Assembly: GCA_949987705.1 (NCBI GenBank)
Contig: OX465283.1
Coordinates: forward strand, 90,631,813 to 90,695,812
Source of the DNA: Thereva unica
Lineage: Eukaryota > Arthropoda > Insecta > Diptera > Therevidae
Direction of reading: 5' to 3'
Length of the DNA stretch: 64,000 nucleotides
The position numbers and the translations under genes were made by a program. Positions 32,760-44,086 of the stretch are shown piece after piece. Numbering within the stretch: position 1 is the stretch's first letter; each line of letters begins with the position of its first letter. The notes beneath the pieces were generated by a model. That model was not told the DNA's origin and searched no databases. It was given only the letters and a program-made list of their open reading frames with translations.

Positions 32760-35700
32760 TTCAAATTTAAAGAAATGTAAAGGACAGCATTTTTATGTCC
32801 TGACGAAGCATATCATTTCACCTCACTTTAAAGGAAATTCTTAAACTAAAATTAAACAACATTTGGGTTTTAAAAATTTTTTAATTTAACTCATTTTGAA
32901 ACTTTACACAACACAGAGTAAGATAGTTTCTTGTTTTTATTTTATGCTTTAGTGGTTACATTTTCGGAGCGTTCCGGAATAGCTTTGAAAGTTCAACAAT
33001 TACAAGGTAACATTTGAAATGGGGATTAAATTTGTACCAGGACATAAACAAGCTGAACAGTAATACAAGTACTTAATCATAATCAGTAAATTAATGGAGA
33101 AAATATTGTTTATAAAGGTTTAGATAGAGTTAGAGTTCCAATAGGTTACAATGTATTAGTGATAATTTGCTTAACGGCTTCTGCTTCATAATGCCATTAA
33201 GAATTTTCATTTTTTGGCGCGTATGTTTTTATTTGTGAATAAATTTCTTGCGTTTTTTTTTTTGTTTTTTTTATTATTTATTATTTACGATTACCATGAT
33301 TATTATCTAATCTAAGATGGTTGATTATTTTCTTGTTTAAATAAATAGTGTTCAATGTGCGCAACTAATGTTCACAACAAATAACTTTTTATTTCTTTTT
33401 TGTGAATTTTTTAATATACAATTAGTATATATTTTTTGCTAACAAACTATCGCTTATTTTATTCAAGAGTATTTTAGGGTTGTCTTTCTTTAATACTGGT
33501 TTATCCAAATTTTCGTTGTAAGATGGCCATCCAATTTGTGGTATTGGAGTAATACCACAGTAATTGTTTTTTGGTGTTTGCTTTTTTGGTTTGTGATTTT
33601 TTTTAACATTTGTTTGGAGTAGTAAAGTTTAGCTAAAGGATAATATTTTTAAACGTATTGTAAATTGTTTATATATAACTTTTTTTGGTATATAATAATT
33701 TTTATGTATATATATTTTTTTATAACAGTAAATATTTTTTATCTTGCTTACATTTTTTTATATTGTCATGTATGATATATAAATCTACGTTTATTCAAAA
33801 ACGATTTTATTCGCTTTTATCTAATAAATGAAATGAAAAATTAATTTTTTTACGGAAATATATTCTGAATAATAAATAGATAAACATTTTAACTAAAACT
33901 AATCGATATGTTGCTAAACTTAAAATTAAACAACAGACTCTTTTGTACGTATAAACAATTTTTTTGTATTTTATTTTATAATTTTAATTGAAAAGAAAAT
34001 AAATTCGTTCTTGAATCAGTATTAAAAAATTCATTATAACATCAACAGTTAAGTATGTGTATGCATTTACATATATAATAGTGTGTATAATAATTATCAA
34101 TAGTATTCTTTTAAGTATAAATGTCTTGCGATGAGAATTTATCCTTTTTTCTCATTGTTATTTATTAGCCAGTTTATAACCGTTCATTTTTCATTCAGTT
34201 ATCTTAAAATCTTAAACGATTAAACACGAACATTCATTTTTATTTATTACTTTTATTTTCTATATTATCTGATTTATTTATTTATTATTTTTGTGTATTT
34301 CAGGGTTATCACTTAATACCAATTCTAGGTGGGTATTGCAGTTATATTATATTTTTATCTTTTTTATTTTTTTTTTCTGTTTAATTCTTTAAAATAATAA
34401 TTATTAAGAATACATTTTCTTTGTTGGAATAATAATATTTTTTATATAAGTGGCGTTTAATAAACACTAATAAACTAGAATTTAAATTTATACGAAAAAG
34501 GAACAGAGATTCCAGTCATGAAATTTCAACAACATGCAAAATTATAAAAAAGGATTCTAATAAGGTAAGGGGATATTGCGCAGATAGAGAAAAGTTAATT
34601 TCATCTTTATAAATATTAAAGGGCTGAAGATAAAGATATAATTTCTTAAAAAGCTTACATATATGCCATTACTTATGCACATCCTTAACGAATAGTTATC
34701 TTTTCATTAAAGTTTCCACAGAAGAAATACGTACTTACAAAATTGTAACAAAATTAAATATTTCAGAATCATATACCAAATTGCTTGTTTCAGTATAAGG
34801 CGGATGTTAGCTTGATAGAAACAAAAAGGGAAAATGATATTGCTATGAAAATTAGAATACGTTAAATGTCATTAAAAAAGGTGTCAATGCAAATAAGATT
34901 ATTCGTTGATGAATATGATTTCTCTAACAGGTACCGAAGTAGACGACCGATTGAATTGTAAAATGACGTTTTACAATTTCTAATGAAGTCTGATCCAAGG
35001 GAAAAAATCAAGAAGCTATGAATACACCAATCACATATACAAAACTAACTATATATGTACATGATATCAGTAAAGATTCGGCGATTACTCATAGCTATCT
35101 AGTCGTGTTTCCTTACAAACTAAGCAAATTAATTGTACGTCCGCACCGATCCTTATTTAATTGTGCAATAGATTATATTTTGAAAAAAATGAAGTTTGAA
35201 GTAGAGTCTTTTATTAGAAAAAAGTAATCGTCTCTTACGACCTGTAATTCAATGTTTCGCGCGCGATTCAATAGTTATTCAAGGAGGGAAGGGATATGCA
35301 GATGCGTCAAAGAGAAATTTATGCCAACGAGCGAATAATGTAATTAAGTTGTCAGTCTAATACTTTATACTTCAAAGCTAATCTTAGGATTTTTAATTTT
35401 TTTATAATTGTATTGTATTGATATGGATTGTGTATTTATAAATACTCTTCCCATGCAATTGGCAACAGCTGAAAAATAATAAGCAGTGATATAAACTGAA
35501 CTGAAAAAAAAAGAAAAAGAAAAATACTTTTCTCTCTTTCTGCTTCGGAATACATCACGGACAAAAAATTATATAAATACAACAAACAAAGATAACAAAT
35601 TATTAAAGAATATAAATTATACAATTCCATTACATTAAAATTGGAAAATCTGTTTCTATACCATTTAATTTGTGATATTCTAAATCATAGCGAAAATTCT

Positions 35701-35913
35701 ACTATTTCTACTGATCTTCAACTATGAAACCAGGAAACTTTAAGAGGCGGAAGTTTCTCAAAGGTGTTCACACTTTTGTTTTTTTAAAACACCTTTTAAT
35801 TGGAAAAAATGTGAGAGATCTATCACATTTTTACTACGTTTTTTTTTCTTAATTATTGCTTTTTTATCTTTTACCCACAAAGATGTTACAATTTATTTGA
35901 AAAAGCTAAAATC
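32760..35913 (-). other. AT-rich tract, probable synapsin 3' UTR and downstream flank
   Basis: No TE signature, no credible coding frame, and a uniform high-AT composition unlike the TE-dense DNA on both sides. It starts directly after the synapsin stop (35914-35916 on the minus strand). Several TTTATT words (AATAAA on the minus strand) exist, so the cleavage site cannot be chosen. An AATTGTAAAATGACGTTTTA hairpin lies near 34954. The 3' UTR extent is inference. Confidence 0.4.
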
Positions 35914-37649
35914 TTACTTCAGATCTAAATCACTATCCTCCACAGGCTTACTCCATCGACCTGTTGTGGTGTTGGGTTTTGTTGGTGATTCGAAATCAGA
36001 AAATGCTGCATTTTGTATTCCTTCATATATTCTATATGAGGTTGTGCGATCCGATGAAGTATCATGTGAAACACTCATGCTCTTTGAAAATGTGGAATGA
36101 TCCTTTCTGTGACTCGCTGAATAACGGTCAGATTTTTTATGGTCCTCAAAAACAATATCAGCATCTGTAAGGGATCCACTAGATCTAGTGAAGTGGCCAG
36201 GTCCCGGACTAATAAAAGGTTTCTTATCGCCAAAGATTACATCAAGATCTGACACCTTTTTCTCACTACTGCTGCTGCTTTCAGATCTGTTGTACGCTGG
36301 TTTATCCATCTCTGAATCTGATGATTTTCCATTATAAGCTGACGGGGTATCAGATTTAGAATCTTGAGCGCTTGTAGGATATGATGACACCTTTGGAGAA
36401 AACGCTGGGATCGGAGCACAATATTTTGATGCACTCGCCTTCTTCAAGTCAGAATTTATATCAATAGACTTATCAGCATGTTCGATTTTTGTTGTATTCT
36501 TCAATATTCCCGCTGATTTTACGGGGCTCTCTGTTGAGAGTACTTTTTGGTTGTTCACATTTCCAATTGCAGTTTTGATTGGTGTTCCACTACCGGTTTT
36601 GTTTTCTTTATCAAATGGATTTATCCTTTCTTGGGGTTGGAAATTTGAGACTGGCTTGTATTTATTTTCTTGTTCGAATGCTTCTAAAACGTTGGAAGGA
36701 TTACTAGGTTTAGGGTTATAACCATTTACCGCACTTGTTGCACAATATTCTGTTTTACTTGGTGGCATATCGTTATCGGCAGTGACTGCTTTAAAATTGG
36801 CTTTGTCATTTGAAATTTGATCAATCGCGCCCGTTGTTATTGATGCCTTGGAAGATTCTGATAAATCACTTTGTGCTGACGCAAACGAAAATTGTTTGCC
36901 CAACATCGAGGCCCCAGTATCACTAGTAGTCCTTCCACGTTTTTTCTTTGCTAATTCCTACATGTCACCAAAAATCCCCGCGAAAGTTTTCCTCAGATTT
37001 TTCATTGTATCCTCAGCATCTTCTACTACTGAAGTTTGACTTTGTGGGGGTCGTTGAGAACTTTTTGTAGTTGATGATGAGACGTTAGACGCTTGAGAAG
37101 CTACAATTGAAGTTATTTGAGTTAATTACTTGTAAATTGATGGTGTTATTTTTTGTACCTTGAGAATCTCGGCGTCCTGCTGCAGCAAGATTAGGAGCTT
37201 TTTCAGAAGGTGGTTCTTCGGGTGCTTCTGACACACTGCTTCTACTACTTAAGCGTCCTATAGAACCAACAGCAGGCGATGTTCGTTCTGGTATTGGTGG
37301 AGGTCCTCCCATTGGAGCTGGCCTTGGTCCGGTTGGTGCTGGTGGAAGGTCTTCAGTGGGACTTCCGCCACGCGAAGATATTGATGATCTAGAAGTTGCT
37401 TTTGACATTGCCGGTCGACAAACATTCTTAAAATATAATTGTAAATTAAAACCCATCTATTTAAATTATTTGATTTTTTACCTGCATTCTACCTGAAACC
37501 AGATCGGCAATTTGTCGACGGTCATCTTCTTGCGTATCGCCCATTAATGGGAACGTGGAATCACAAGCGCTCAAAATATGTTCTCGCCCGTCTTTGCCTA
37601 CTACAACAGAAACGCCGCACACTTCCATGCCTCCAAAAAGTTCTGAAAT
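35914..37649 (-). CDS. Syn: Synapsin, C-terminal exons with in-frame UAG and long extension
   Basis: Three coding exons: 37649-37482, 37426-37159 and 37100-35914, joined by introns of 55 and 58 nt with GT..AG ends; exon phases fit (168+268+143 nt give a whole number of codons to the first stop). Exon A encodes SELFGGMEVCGVSVVVGKDG, REHILSACDSTFPLMGDTQE and DDRRQIADLVSGRMQ, the end of the synapsin ATP-grasp domain. Exon B encodes a Pro/Ser-rich linker (PAPMGGPPPIPERTSP). Exon C begins ASQASNVSSSTTKSSQRPPQ and reaches KNLRKTFAGIFGDM, then UAG at 36960-36958. The same frame stays open for 347 codons to UAA at 35916-35914. Synapsin binds synaptic vesicles and regulates their reserve pool. Upstream exons are not in view. 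Drosophila synapsin has the same arrangement, with readthrough giving a large isoform. Confidence 0.95.
36958..36960 (-). promoter_or_regulatory. Syn: UAG readthrough codon in synapsin
   Basis: ATG-TAG-GAA context on the minus strand. The extension beyond encodes ELAKKKRGRTTSDTGAS, then LGKQFSFASAQSDLSES and a Ser/Lys/Asp-rich tail ending EDSDLDLK. A 347-codon frame with no stop in DNA this AT-rich is very unlikely without coding selection. Drosophila synapsin is known to be read through at UAG. Confidence 0.85.
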
Positions 37650-38399
37650 CTACAAAAAGTTCTGATTAAATTTATGCTATCGTTATTTAAAAAAAAAATA
37701 TGTGATATTTTGTTTCTACCACATCTTCAGATAGAAGCTCATTTTATTCTTATTTATATCGCAGAATTAATGCAAAATCCCTATTTTAGATAGAGCGAGA
37801 CCTTGTATTGATTTTTTATCAATCCTCTGCTTATGTATCTAACCCTATTACGTCCTTCGTCGAGATTGGCCAATTTTTTTTAAATTCTTCTCATTTCGGC
37901 CTTCGGGCCTACACGCCTCTAAAATTTTATGGATAAACATCTAACTTTTAGCGGGTAATGATCAAACAACTTCGTCATCATGTGATCGTTTCATCATGTC
38001 AACAACTAAGGAAGTAAACGTGGTGCCTGGTGTAATAAGCCACTTCATTAACTATACCCCATTATACCAATTGTATCGCAATCCATTGTTCAACTCATAT
38101 CCACTAATCGACTAAATGCTATCTTATAACATGCACATCTAATTACAGCACATAGTCTCCATTCCCTGCATTTAAGTTATATTGTATACCCATTTTCTTC
38201 GAATAGAAAGCAGGATTAATTTATAATGGACCCGGAGGTGATCCCCATTTTTATTAAAATTAAAATTAAAATTAAAATTAATTTTCTAAATATAAAACTC
38301 CTTATAGTCCAACAAATAGGTCGAAAAAGTTTAGTTGCTAGGACGTTTAGAATTTTTTTAGTAAAAGTTCACATATCACCCTGCATTTTTGTAACACTA
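37650..38399 (-). other. Synapsin intron, 3' portion
   Basis: The acceptor TTTTTGTAG ends at 37650. No further synapsin exon is recognisable upstream. A short AAAATT microsatellite lies at about 38253-38281. Probably the start of a very long intron filled with TEs. Confidence 0.55.
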
Positions 38400-38619
38400 T
38401 GAGAGATTTTTTTGAATCAGGTAGTACGCAGAATACTCCTTCTTCTTCGATGGCTCTCCAGCCTAGTTTGAGCCTTTTCCTCCATTAGCTTCTTTCTCCA
38501 GATGTCTCTCTGCTCCGCAGCTTGTCTCCAGTTGCTTGTGTTGAGCAGTTTTGCTGCAACGGCCTTAACATTGTCTTCCCACCTTAGCTGTGGTTTGCCA
38601 ACTGGTCTTTTGCCATCTG
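38400..38619 (-). pseudogene. Old non-LTR element, 3' terminal piece
   Basis: The minus strand encodes KRPVGKPQLRWEDNVKAVAA, KLLNTSNWRQAAEQRDIWRK and LESHRRRRS, then a GAA-type tail. It is the last segment of the element whose other pieces are 44087-44595 and 54437-54890. It is cut at ATCTG by the TIR element that starts at 38620. Confidence 0.85.
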
Positions 38620-38875
38620 ACACCCCCAGAGCAAAAGCGGGTTAAAATAACAAAGAGAGCGAAAACGGTTCGGTATTTTTTTTAGCGCAAAAGGGGAATA
38701 TCTTCGTGTTCTTAGAGTAAAAATGGTCTAACTATATTTCAGCGCAAGAACGGTGTATCAAAAAACCGAGAGCAAAAGCGGCTTAACTTTTTATTCCGCT
38801 TTTGCTGAAAATTTATACCGCTTTTGCGCGGAACTAAAATTTGAATCGTTTTTGCTCTCAGTTTTCACTAAAAAT

Positions 38876-39469
38876 ACTTTTGCTTATGTTTTTCTAAATA
38901 AAAGCGTAAATCTTGTTTTCATCACACTTGCATGGAAAATACTGCACATTAAGGCCTACCCTAAATTCAAGTGAAGTGAATTGAAGTTAGGTACCATTGC
39001 ATATGAATGTATGAGTGTGACTAAAATGGAAGGGAAGTAGAAGTTAAATTTCGTAAAATTTCGAAAAAGCCTTTTAGAGATGTTCTGTGCAGTAAGAACC
39101 GCACCAAAAGTAAACAAAAGTTAAGAAAGTAAGGTTGTTCACTTGCTCTTATGAACTTTTTATTTGGGTTTGTATGTAAATTTTTAAAGAACTTACGTCT
39201 ATTTAGGGTAGGCTTTACTCGGGTGAAAGTATAATTTCCCCTACTGTAGCTTTAACGCTCATTTTCAGAAATAAAATTGAAGCCACATTCTTAAGTTTAA
39301 CTACACTCTACGATAATCGACATCATAGAAGAGATTCCGAAAGCGGTCATGCTATCGAGAGGAGCGTTCGCTCTAGGCGTCAGGTGGCAAGGGGCCCCAA
39401 AATGAAAGCGAAAAACAATTTCGAGAGAAAAATAAGATTTTGATAACTCCTTTTAAGAGCCTGTCATGG
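38876..39469. other. Interior of the TIR element, no gene seen
   Basis: No supported coding frame or known repeat. Confidence 0.35.
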
Positions 39470-39964
39470 CAGTGTAGTATATGGAGATCATCCGAGATCT
39501 CAATAAACATCAAATTGCGGCTGTTCCAACGTTAAGATAGTTCTTTTGTACGGTTCCGGAGCATGGAAAGTCACCCAATTCATCACAGGGAGCCTAAAAG
39601 ATACATGCATCGTATCCTAAAAATCCGTAGGCAAGATAGAATTCCTAATGAAAAGCTATGGTGCCGTGCCAGCCAAGGAAGGATAGACGACCAAATCAAG
39701 CGAAGGAAATGGAATTGGATTGACCATTCCTTACGACCCAAAAACGAGAATCTAGCCAAACAGGCCCTTGACTGGAATCCGCAAGGATCCTACCGAGTGG
39801 GAAGACCTAGAAGCATGGAGGAGAATCCTATTAGCAAAGGCCGCAACAACTGGAAGATCTTGGTCGGAACTGAGAGCTGTCGCACAAAACAGACTTCGCT
39901 GGAGGGCAACTATTTCCACCCTATGTCCCATGAGGGTTTAAAGGGGAATAAAGTAAGTAAATAA
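39470..39964 (+). pseudogene. Non-LTR retrotransposon 3' end (RNase H-less type)
   Basis: The plus strand gives IVLLYGSGAWKVT, then PNEKLWCRASQGRIDDQIKR and RKWNWIDHSLRPKNENLAKQ, then ALDWNPQGSYRVGRPRS and an end with EGNYFHPMSHEG. This is the familiar C-terminus of insect elements whose RT ends after a GHxLR-type motif (here DHSLR). Two or more frameshifts. The RT core is missing. The 3' end resembles the sequence joined to the RT at 10820. Confidence 0.82.
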
Positions 39965-40842
39965 AGTATCAGCTATTAATTTTCATTAAAGAAAATTTGT
40001 TAATCTCAACTAAAACTAAGATTCATAGTATTTCCAAAAGGAAAAAATTAATCATAACTGGGATGAGGGGAGATTATGCTTGTTAGACACTTGTATACAA
40101 CGAAAATTCCTGAAGATTTTAAGGCAACGTACATATGTAAATAGCGTAGTTATCTTGAAGGGTTATATCAATTTTTCTCATTTACCATAGTAAAATGCAA
40201 TATTAGTAACATTATCTTGCAACATGGGGCCAGTTTAGACGCTTCGCACTCAGGAGCTAGGAGAAGTGGGGTGGCATTTCTCATCATCTCCACCTCTACC
40301 TTCATCGACAAACTTCGTGAGAAGGAGTTCATTGCATAACGTTGGCAAATAGATATGTATAATAAATTGAAAAAGAATCATAATTTGCAAACATTACAAA
40401 AATTGAAATTAGTAATGTAGATAAAAGATAAAATAGTCCAAGCTCCCATGACAAAAAAGGTGCGCCATCGAACACTTCAAAACAATAAAGTGAGATTGGC
40501 TGAAAAATATGTAAAAAACATGTACCGCCGCCCGCTAGACTAGTAAAAATTTGTTACTTGCTATTTCTTATGAATTTTGTTAAAAAACAATGATTTCAGT
40601 TTCCAAAACACCTATCTGAAATTTATACAATTTGTAGTAAATGAACCATTTTTGAAAAAATTTGTCTGTCTGACAATTTTTGTTAATTAGCTTCTGACAG
40701 ACCTTATGTTATAAATTCTTATAAGAAATTCTTATACCTATATTTTTAAGTGTATAAAAATGCACTTCATAACACTTCCTTGATTTTTGTTTTAAATAAA
40801 GTTTAAGATCTTTTTCGTCATGGGGGACTGAAAAAAATTTAA
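39965..40842. other. No gene seen
   Basis: AT-rich interior DNA. Short words recur but no element boundary or coding region is supported. Confidence 0.35.
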
Positions 40843-41161
40843 AAAAAAAAAAAACCGACTTCAAAACTACATATACCTATGCATGCATATGTACAAACTT
40901 AAACTAAAAAGTAAAAAATAATATTTTAATTACCTCAAAGCAAGAGCCTTAAAGGACAGTTAAAAAAATTATTGATATTTATATATGTATGTATCTATTT
41001 AATATTTTTAAAAAGTTCATTTTGGAGTCGGTGCCAGCCAAAGGTATGTATTAACGTAAGTTTTCTTTTGCACCCAAGCTTTCAGGGTATGTATAAACGT
41101 AATTGTTCTTTGGCTGGCACCGACTCCAAAATGAACTTTTTAAAAATATTAAATAGATACA

Positions 41162-43034
41162 TCTATATATATAAAAGTCAAAGTTTGTGTGTTTGTTTGT
41201 GTGTTTGTTTGTGTGTTTGTTCCTTATGGACTCCTAAGCCTTTCAATCGATCGTCACAAAAATTTTACCATATCTGCTTGATAATATGGAGAGTGTTTAT
41301 ACGTTATCAGCTTTGCTCTACCTACCCCTAAAAGGGGTGAAAGGGGGTGGAAAAGGTTGTATGGTGAATTTTTATTTTTTTAGTCAGATTTCTCTCAAAA
41401 TTGGTATAAATATTCTACAACATAAATAACCAAACACGTGTTTTAGGATTTCTCAAAATTCATCCCCTAACCCCCTTAGGGGTGGAATAGGTTGTATAGT
41501 AATAAAATGCGAAAGTAACTCTGTCTGTCTGTCTGTCTATCTGTCTGTCTGTCTGTCGTCTGTTACGCTTTCACGCCTAAACCACTGGACCGATTTTGAT
41601 GAAATTTGGTACAGAGATAGTTTAGACCTTGGAGACGGACATAGGCTACTTTCTTTATGGAGAAAAAAAGGGTTGAAGGGGGTGAAATGGGGTTCAATAA
41701 GTTGTAAGGGGATTTTTTCTTTACTTTTTTTCTATTGTATAAAAAGTAACTGGCTGACACAACCTAAACCGCTAGAGCTAAAGGGCTGAAATTTTGACCG
41801 TGCATCCCTAGCGATTTTGCGAAATTCATCCCCTAAGGGGGTGAAATGGGGTCAACCCAAAACAGCTGGAGCTATAGGGCTGAAATTTTGACAGTGCATC
41901 CCTATCATGACGTGGACATCTACCAAGAAGCGATTTTTCGAAATTTATCCCCTAAGGGGGTGAAATGGGGTTCACCCAAACCGCTGGAGCTATAGGGCTG
42001 AAATTTTGGCAGTGCATCCCTATAATGACGTAGACATCCACTATATAGCGATTTTTCGAAATTCATCCCCTAAGTGGTTGAAATGGGGTTTACCCAAACC
42101 GCTGGAGCTATAGGGCTGAAATTTTGACAGTGCATTCCTATAATGGTGTGGACATCCATTATATAGCGATTTTTCGAAATTTTTCCCCTAAGTGGTTGAA
42201 ATGGGGTTTACCTAAACCGCTGTAGCTATAGGGTTGAAATTTTGACAGTGCATCCCTATAATGGCGTGGACATCCACTATAGAGCGATTTTTCGAAATTC
42301 ATCCCCTAAGGGGTTGAGATAGGGTCAACCCAAAACCGCTGGGGCTATAGGGTTGAAATTTCAACAGTGTATCCTTATAATGACGTGGACATCCACTAAG
42401 AAGAGATTTTTTGAAATTCATCCCCTAACGGGGTGAAATGGGGTCAACCCAAAACCGCTGGAGCTATAGGGCTGGAATTTTGACAGTGCATCCGTATAAT
42501 GACGTGGACATCCACTATAAAGCGATTTTGCGAAATTTATCCCCTAAGCGGGTGAAATGGGGTTTACCCAAACCGCCTGAGCTATAGGGCTGAAATTTTG
42601 ACAGTGCATTCCTATAATGGCATGGACATCCACTATAGAGCGATTTTTCGAAATTCATCCCATAAGGGGGTGAAATGGGGTCAACCCAAAACCGCTGGAG
42701 CTATAGGGCTTAAATTTTGACAGTGCATCCCTATAATCACGTAGAAATGAATGACTCGAAATTCACTTTATTTAGGATTCCTTTGTCATTTCTCTTGATG
42801 ACATATACACGCCAATCTCTGCTTCAAAATTTGCAGATTTGTTGAGCAGAGGTGATATACGCAGCAATTTGTTTACCATGTTTATTAAAAATTGCACTAT
42901 AATACCTAAACCTTTTTTAGGGATAATAACAGCTGACTTTTTTGTTTGTTTTTTTTTTTTTGTCAAGGAAAACAGTGCACATAATAAACAGTTTTCATTT
43001 AAAGGCGTTGCAAGGCACGCGGGTTTTATGCTAG
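41162..43034 (+). mobile_element. Helitron, non-autonomous, copy 1 (1873 bp)
   Basis: Begins TCTATATATATAAAAGTCAA and ends GGCACGCGGGTTTTATGCTAG, inserted between A (41161) and T (43035). These are the canonical 5'-TC, CTAG-3' and A^T target of Helitrons. A short 3' stem (GCGT/ACGC) precedes the end. The interior has GT-rich and CTGT microsatellites (41190-41220, 41520-41560) and a 118-bp tandem array (41820-42740). No Rep/helicase, so it moves in trans. Confidence 0.93.
41820..42740. repeat. 118-bp tandem repeats inside Helitron copy 1, about eight units
   Basis: Each unit has CGAAATTCATCCCCTAAGGG, TGAAATGGGGT, ACCGCTGGAGCTATAGGGCT and GACAGTGCATCCCTATAATG. CGAAATT words fall near 41821, 41939, 42057, 42175, 42293, 42413, 42531 and 42649. 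The same array, inverted, is in copy 2 at about 45030-45940. Confidence 0.92.
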
Positions 43035-43190
43035 TACATATATAAATATCAATAATTGTTTTAACTGTCCTTTAAGGCTCTTGCTTTGAGGTAATTAAAA
43101 TATTATTTTTTACTTTTTAGTTTAAGTTTGTACATATGCATGCATAGGTATATGTAGTTTTGAAGTCGGTTTTTTTTTTTTTTTTAAATT

Positions 43191-43909
43191 TTTTTTACAA
43201 AATTTATATGGGACCACCTCTGAGGTATAACGTACCAAACAAAAAAAGAATCATCAAAATCGATTCATAATTGGCGGAGTAATCGCGTAACATACATAGA
43301 AAAAAAAAAAAAAAACATACATTCGAATTGATAACCTCCTCTTTTTTGAAGTCGGTTAAAAAGGGTTGTTTTTAGCAAAAAGGTAGGTGAAGTTAACATT
43401 TTCGTTAAAAACCCCTTTGTCGACTTATAACTCTAAAAGTTGGTAGCATAGAGCCATCAATTTTACCATCATAGATATGGGGAGGAGTTATGGGTTCCCT
43501 GGTACCTTATCCATGGAAATAGGTCATATGGTTACAAATATACAGGGTGATATGAGAAACTCTATCTTTGTACAGTTTTGACCGTATTACTTAAAAGGGA
43601 CAAAGATTTCGAATAGTAATTAATATTCAGCACAAAAATACCTATCGAACGATGTATTGCACATATCTATTGGAGGTGGGTATAAAAATTCCCATTATCC
43701 TTTATGTCAGAAATGCAGAAATCCCGAAGTCGAAGATGGAAAAATGGCAAAAACATAAAAATTATCGTAAGTAGTTACAGACATTCAAAGAAATAATGTT
43801 ACAAGAGAATTGAGTTGGGTTGTATTTTCTAGTAAAGTGAAGAAAGGGTCGTCTAAAAATAGATTTCGAAGCAATAATGCAAGCAACAGAGGAATAAATA
43901 AAAACTGAG
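43191..43909. other. Dispersed repeat DNA, no gene
   Basis: 43200-43370 (ATCAAAATCGATTCATAATT, GGCGGAGTAATCGCGTAACA, then AACCTCCTCTTTTTTGAAGT) is a tail widespread in insect repeats. Near 43540, ATACAGGGTGATATGAGAAA resembles ACAGGGTG-ended DNA elements. No coding sequence. Confidence 0.45.
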
Positions 43910-44086
43910 GGCAAAAGAGGTTTAAGTTTTCGTAGAGGGCAAAAACGGTTTAGAGAGTTAATCCGCTTTTGCTCTTTTCGTTCCGTTCTTGCTCTGAATA
44001 ATAGTTGAACCGTTTTTACGCTGAAATATTTGTATTCCTCTTTTGCCGCAACATGAAATATAGCCTGCTTTTGCTTTGAGGGTGAC

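Larger units (their letters stand above)
40843..43190. mobile_element. Palindromic (hairpin) element split by a Helitron
   Basis: The left arm runs from ACCGACTTCAAAACTACATA (about 40853) to GGTGCCAGCCAAAG (41043). The loop is about 65 bp, and the right arm returns through CTTTGGCTGGCACCGACTCC (41108-41161) and, after the Helitron, 43035 to GTTTTGAAGTCGGT (about 43171), ending in a T run. Arms are about 190 bp and nearly identical. The element resembles ACCGACTTCAAAA-ended repeats common in insects; another such end lies at 43345-43370. Confidence 0.8.
38620..44085. mobile_element. Unrecognised 5.5 kb TIR element with iterated 28-bp motifs at both ends
   Basis: CATCTG flanks it (38614-38619, 44086-44091). 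The left end is ACACCCCCAGAGCAAAAGC; the right end, on the other strand, is TCACCCTCAAAGCAAAAGC. Within about 250 bp of each end, a motif like AGAGCAAAAACGGTTTAACT recurs with a spacing of about 28 bp: near 38628, 38656, 38684, 38713, 38742 and 38770, then three inverted copies to 38875. The right end has the same pattern (43910-44080). No transposase frame is found. The interior holds a non-LTR 3' end, a palindromic element and a Helitron, so the original may be much smaller. Superfamily not recognised. Confidence 0.6.

Noticed and set aside
35436..35630. Hydrophobic minus-strand frame after the synapsin stop
   Set aside because: AT-rich sequence readily gives Leu/Tyr/Phe-rich frames; no splice or motif evidence; lies in the presumed 3' UTR.
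41563..41760. Open frame on the minus strand of Helitron copy 1, identical to one at 46000-46197
   Set aside because: It is the same non-coding Helitron sequence in inverted copies, not an independent conserved gene.
41519..42740. Possible CRISPR-like array (regular repeats)
   Set aside because: The repeats are 118 bp, directly abutting with no unique spacers, inside a Helitron of an insect genome.
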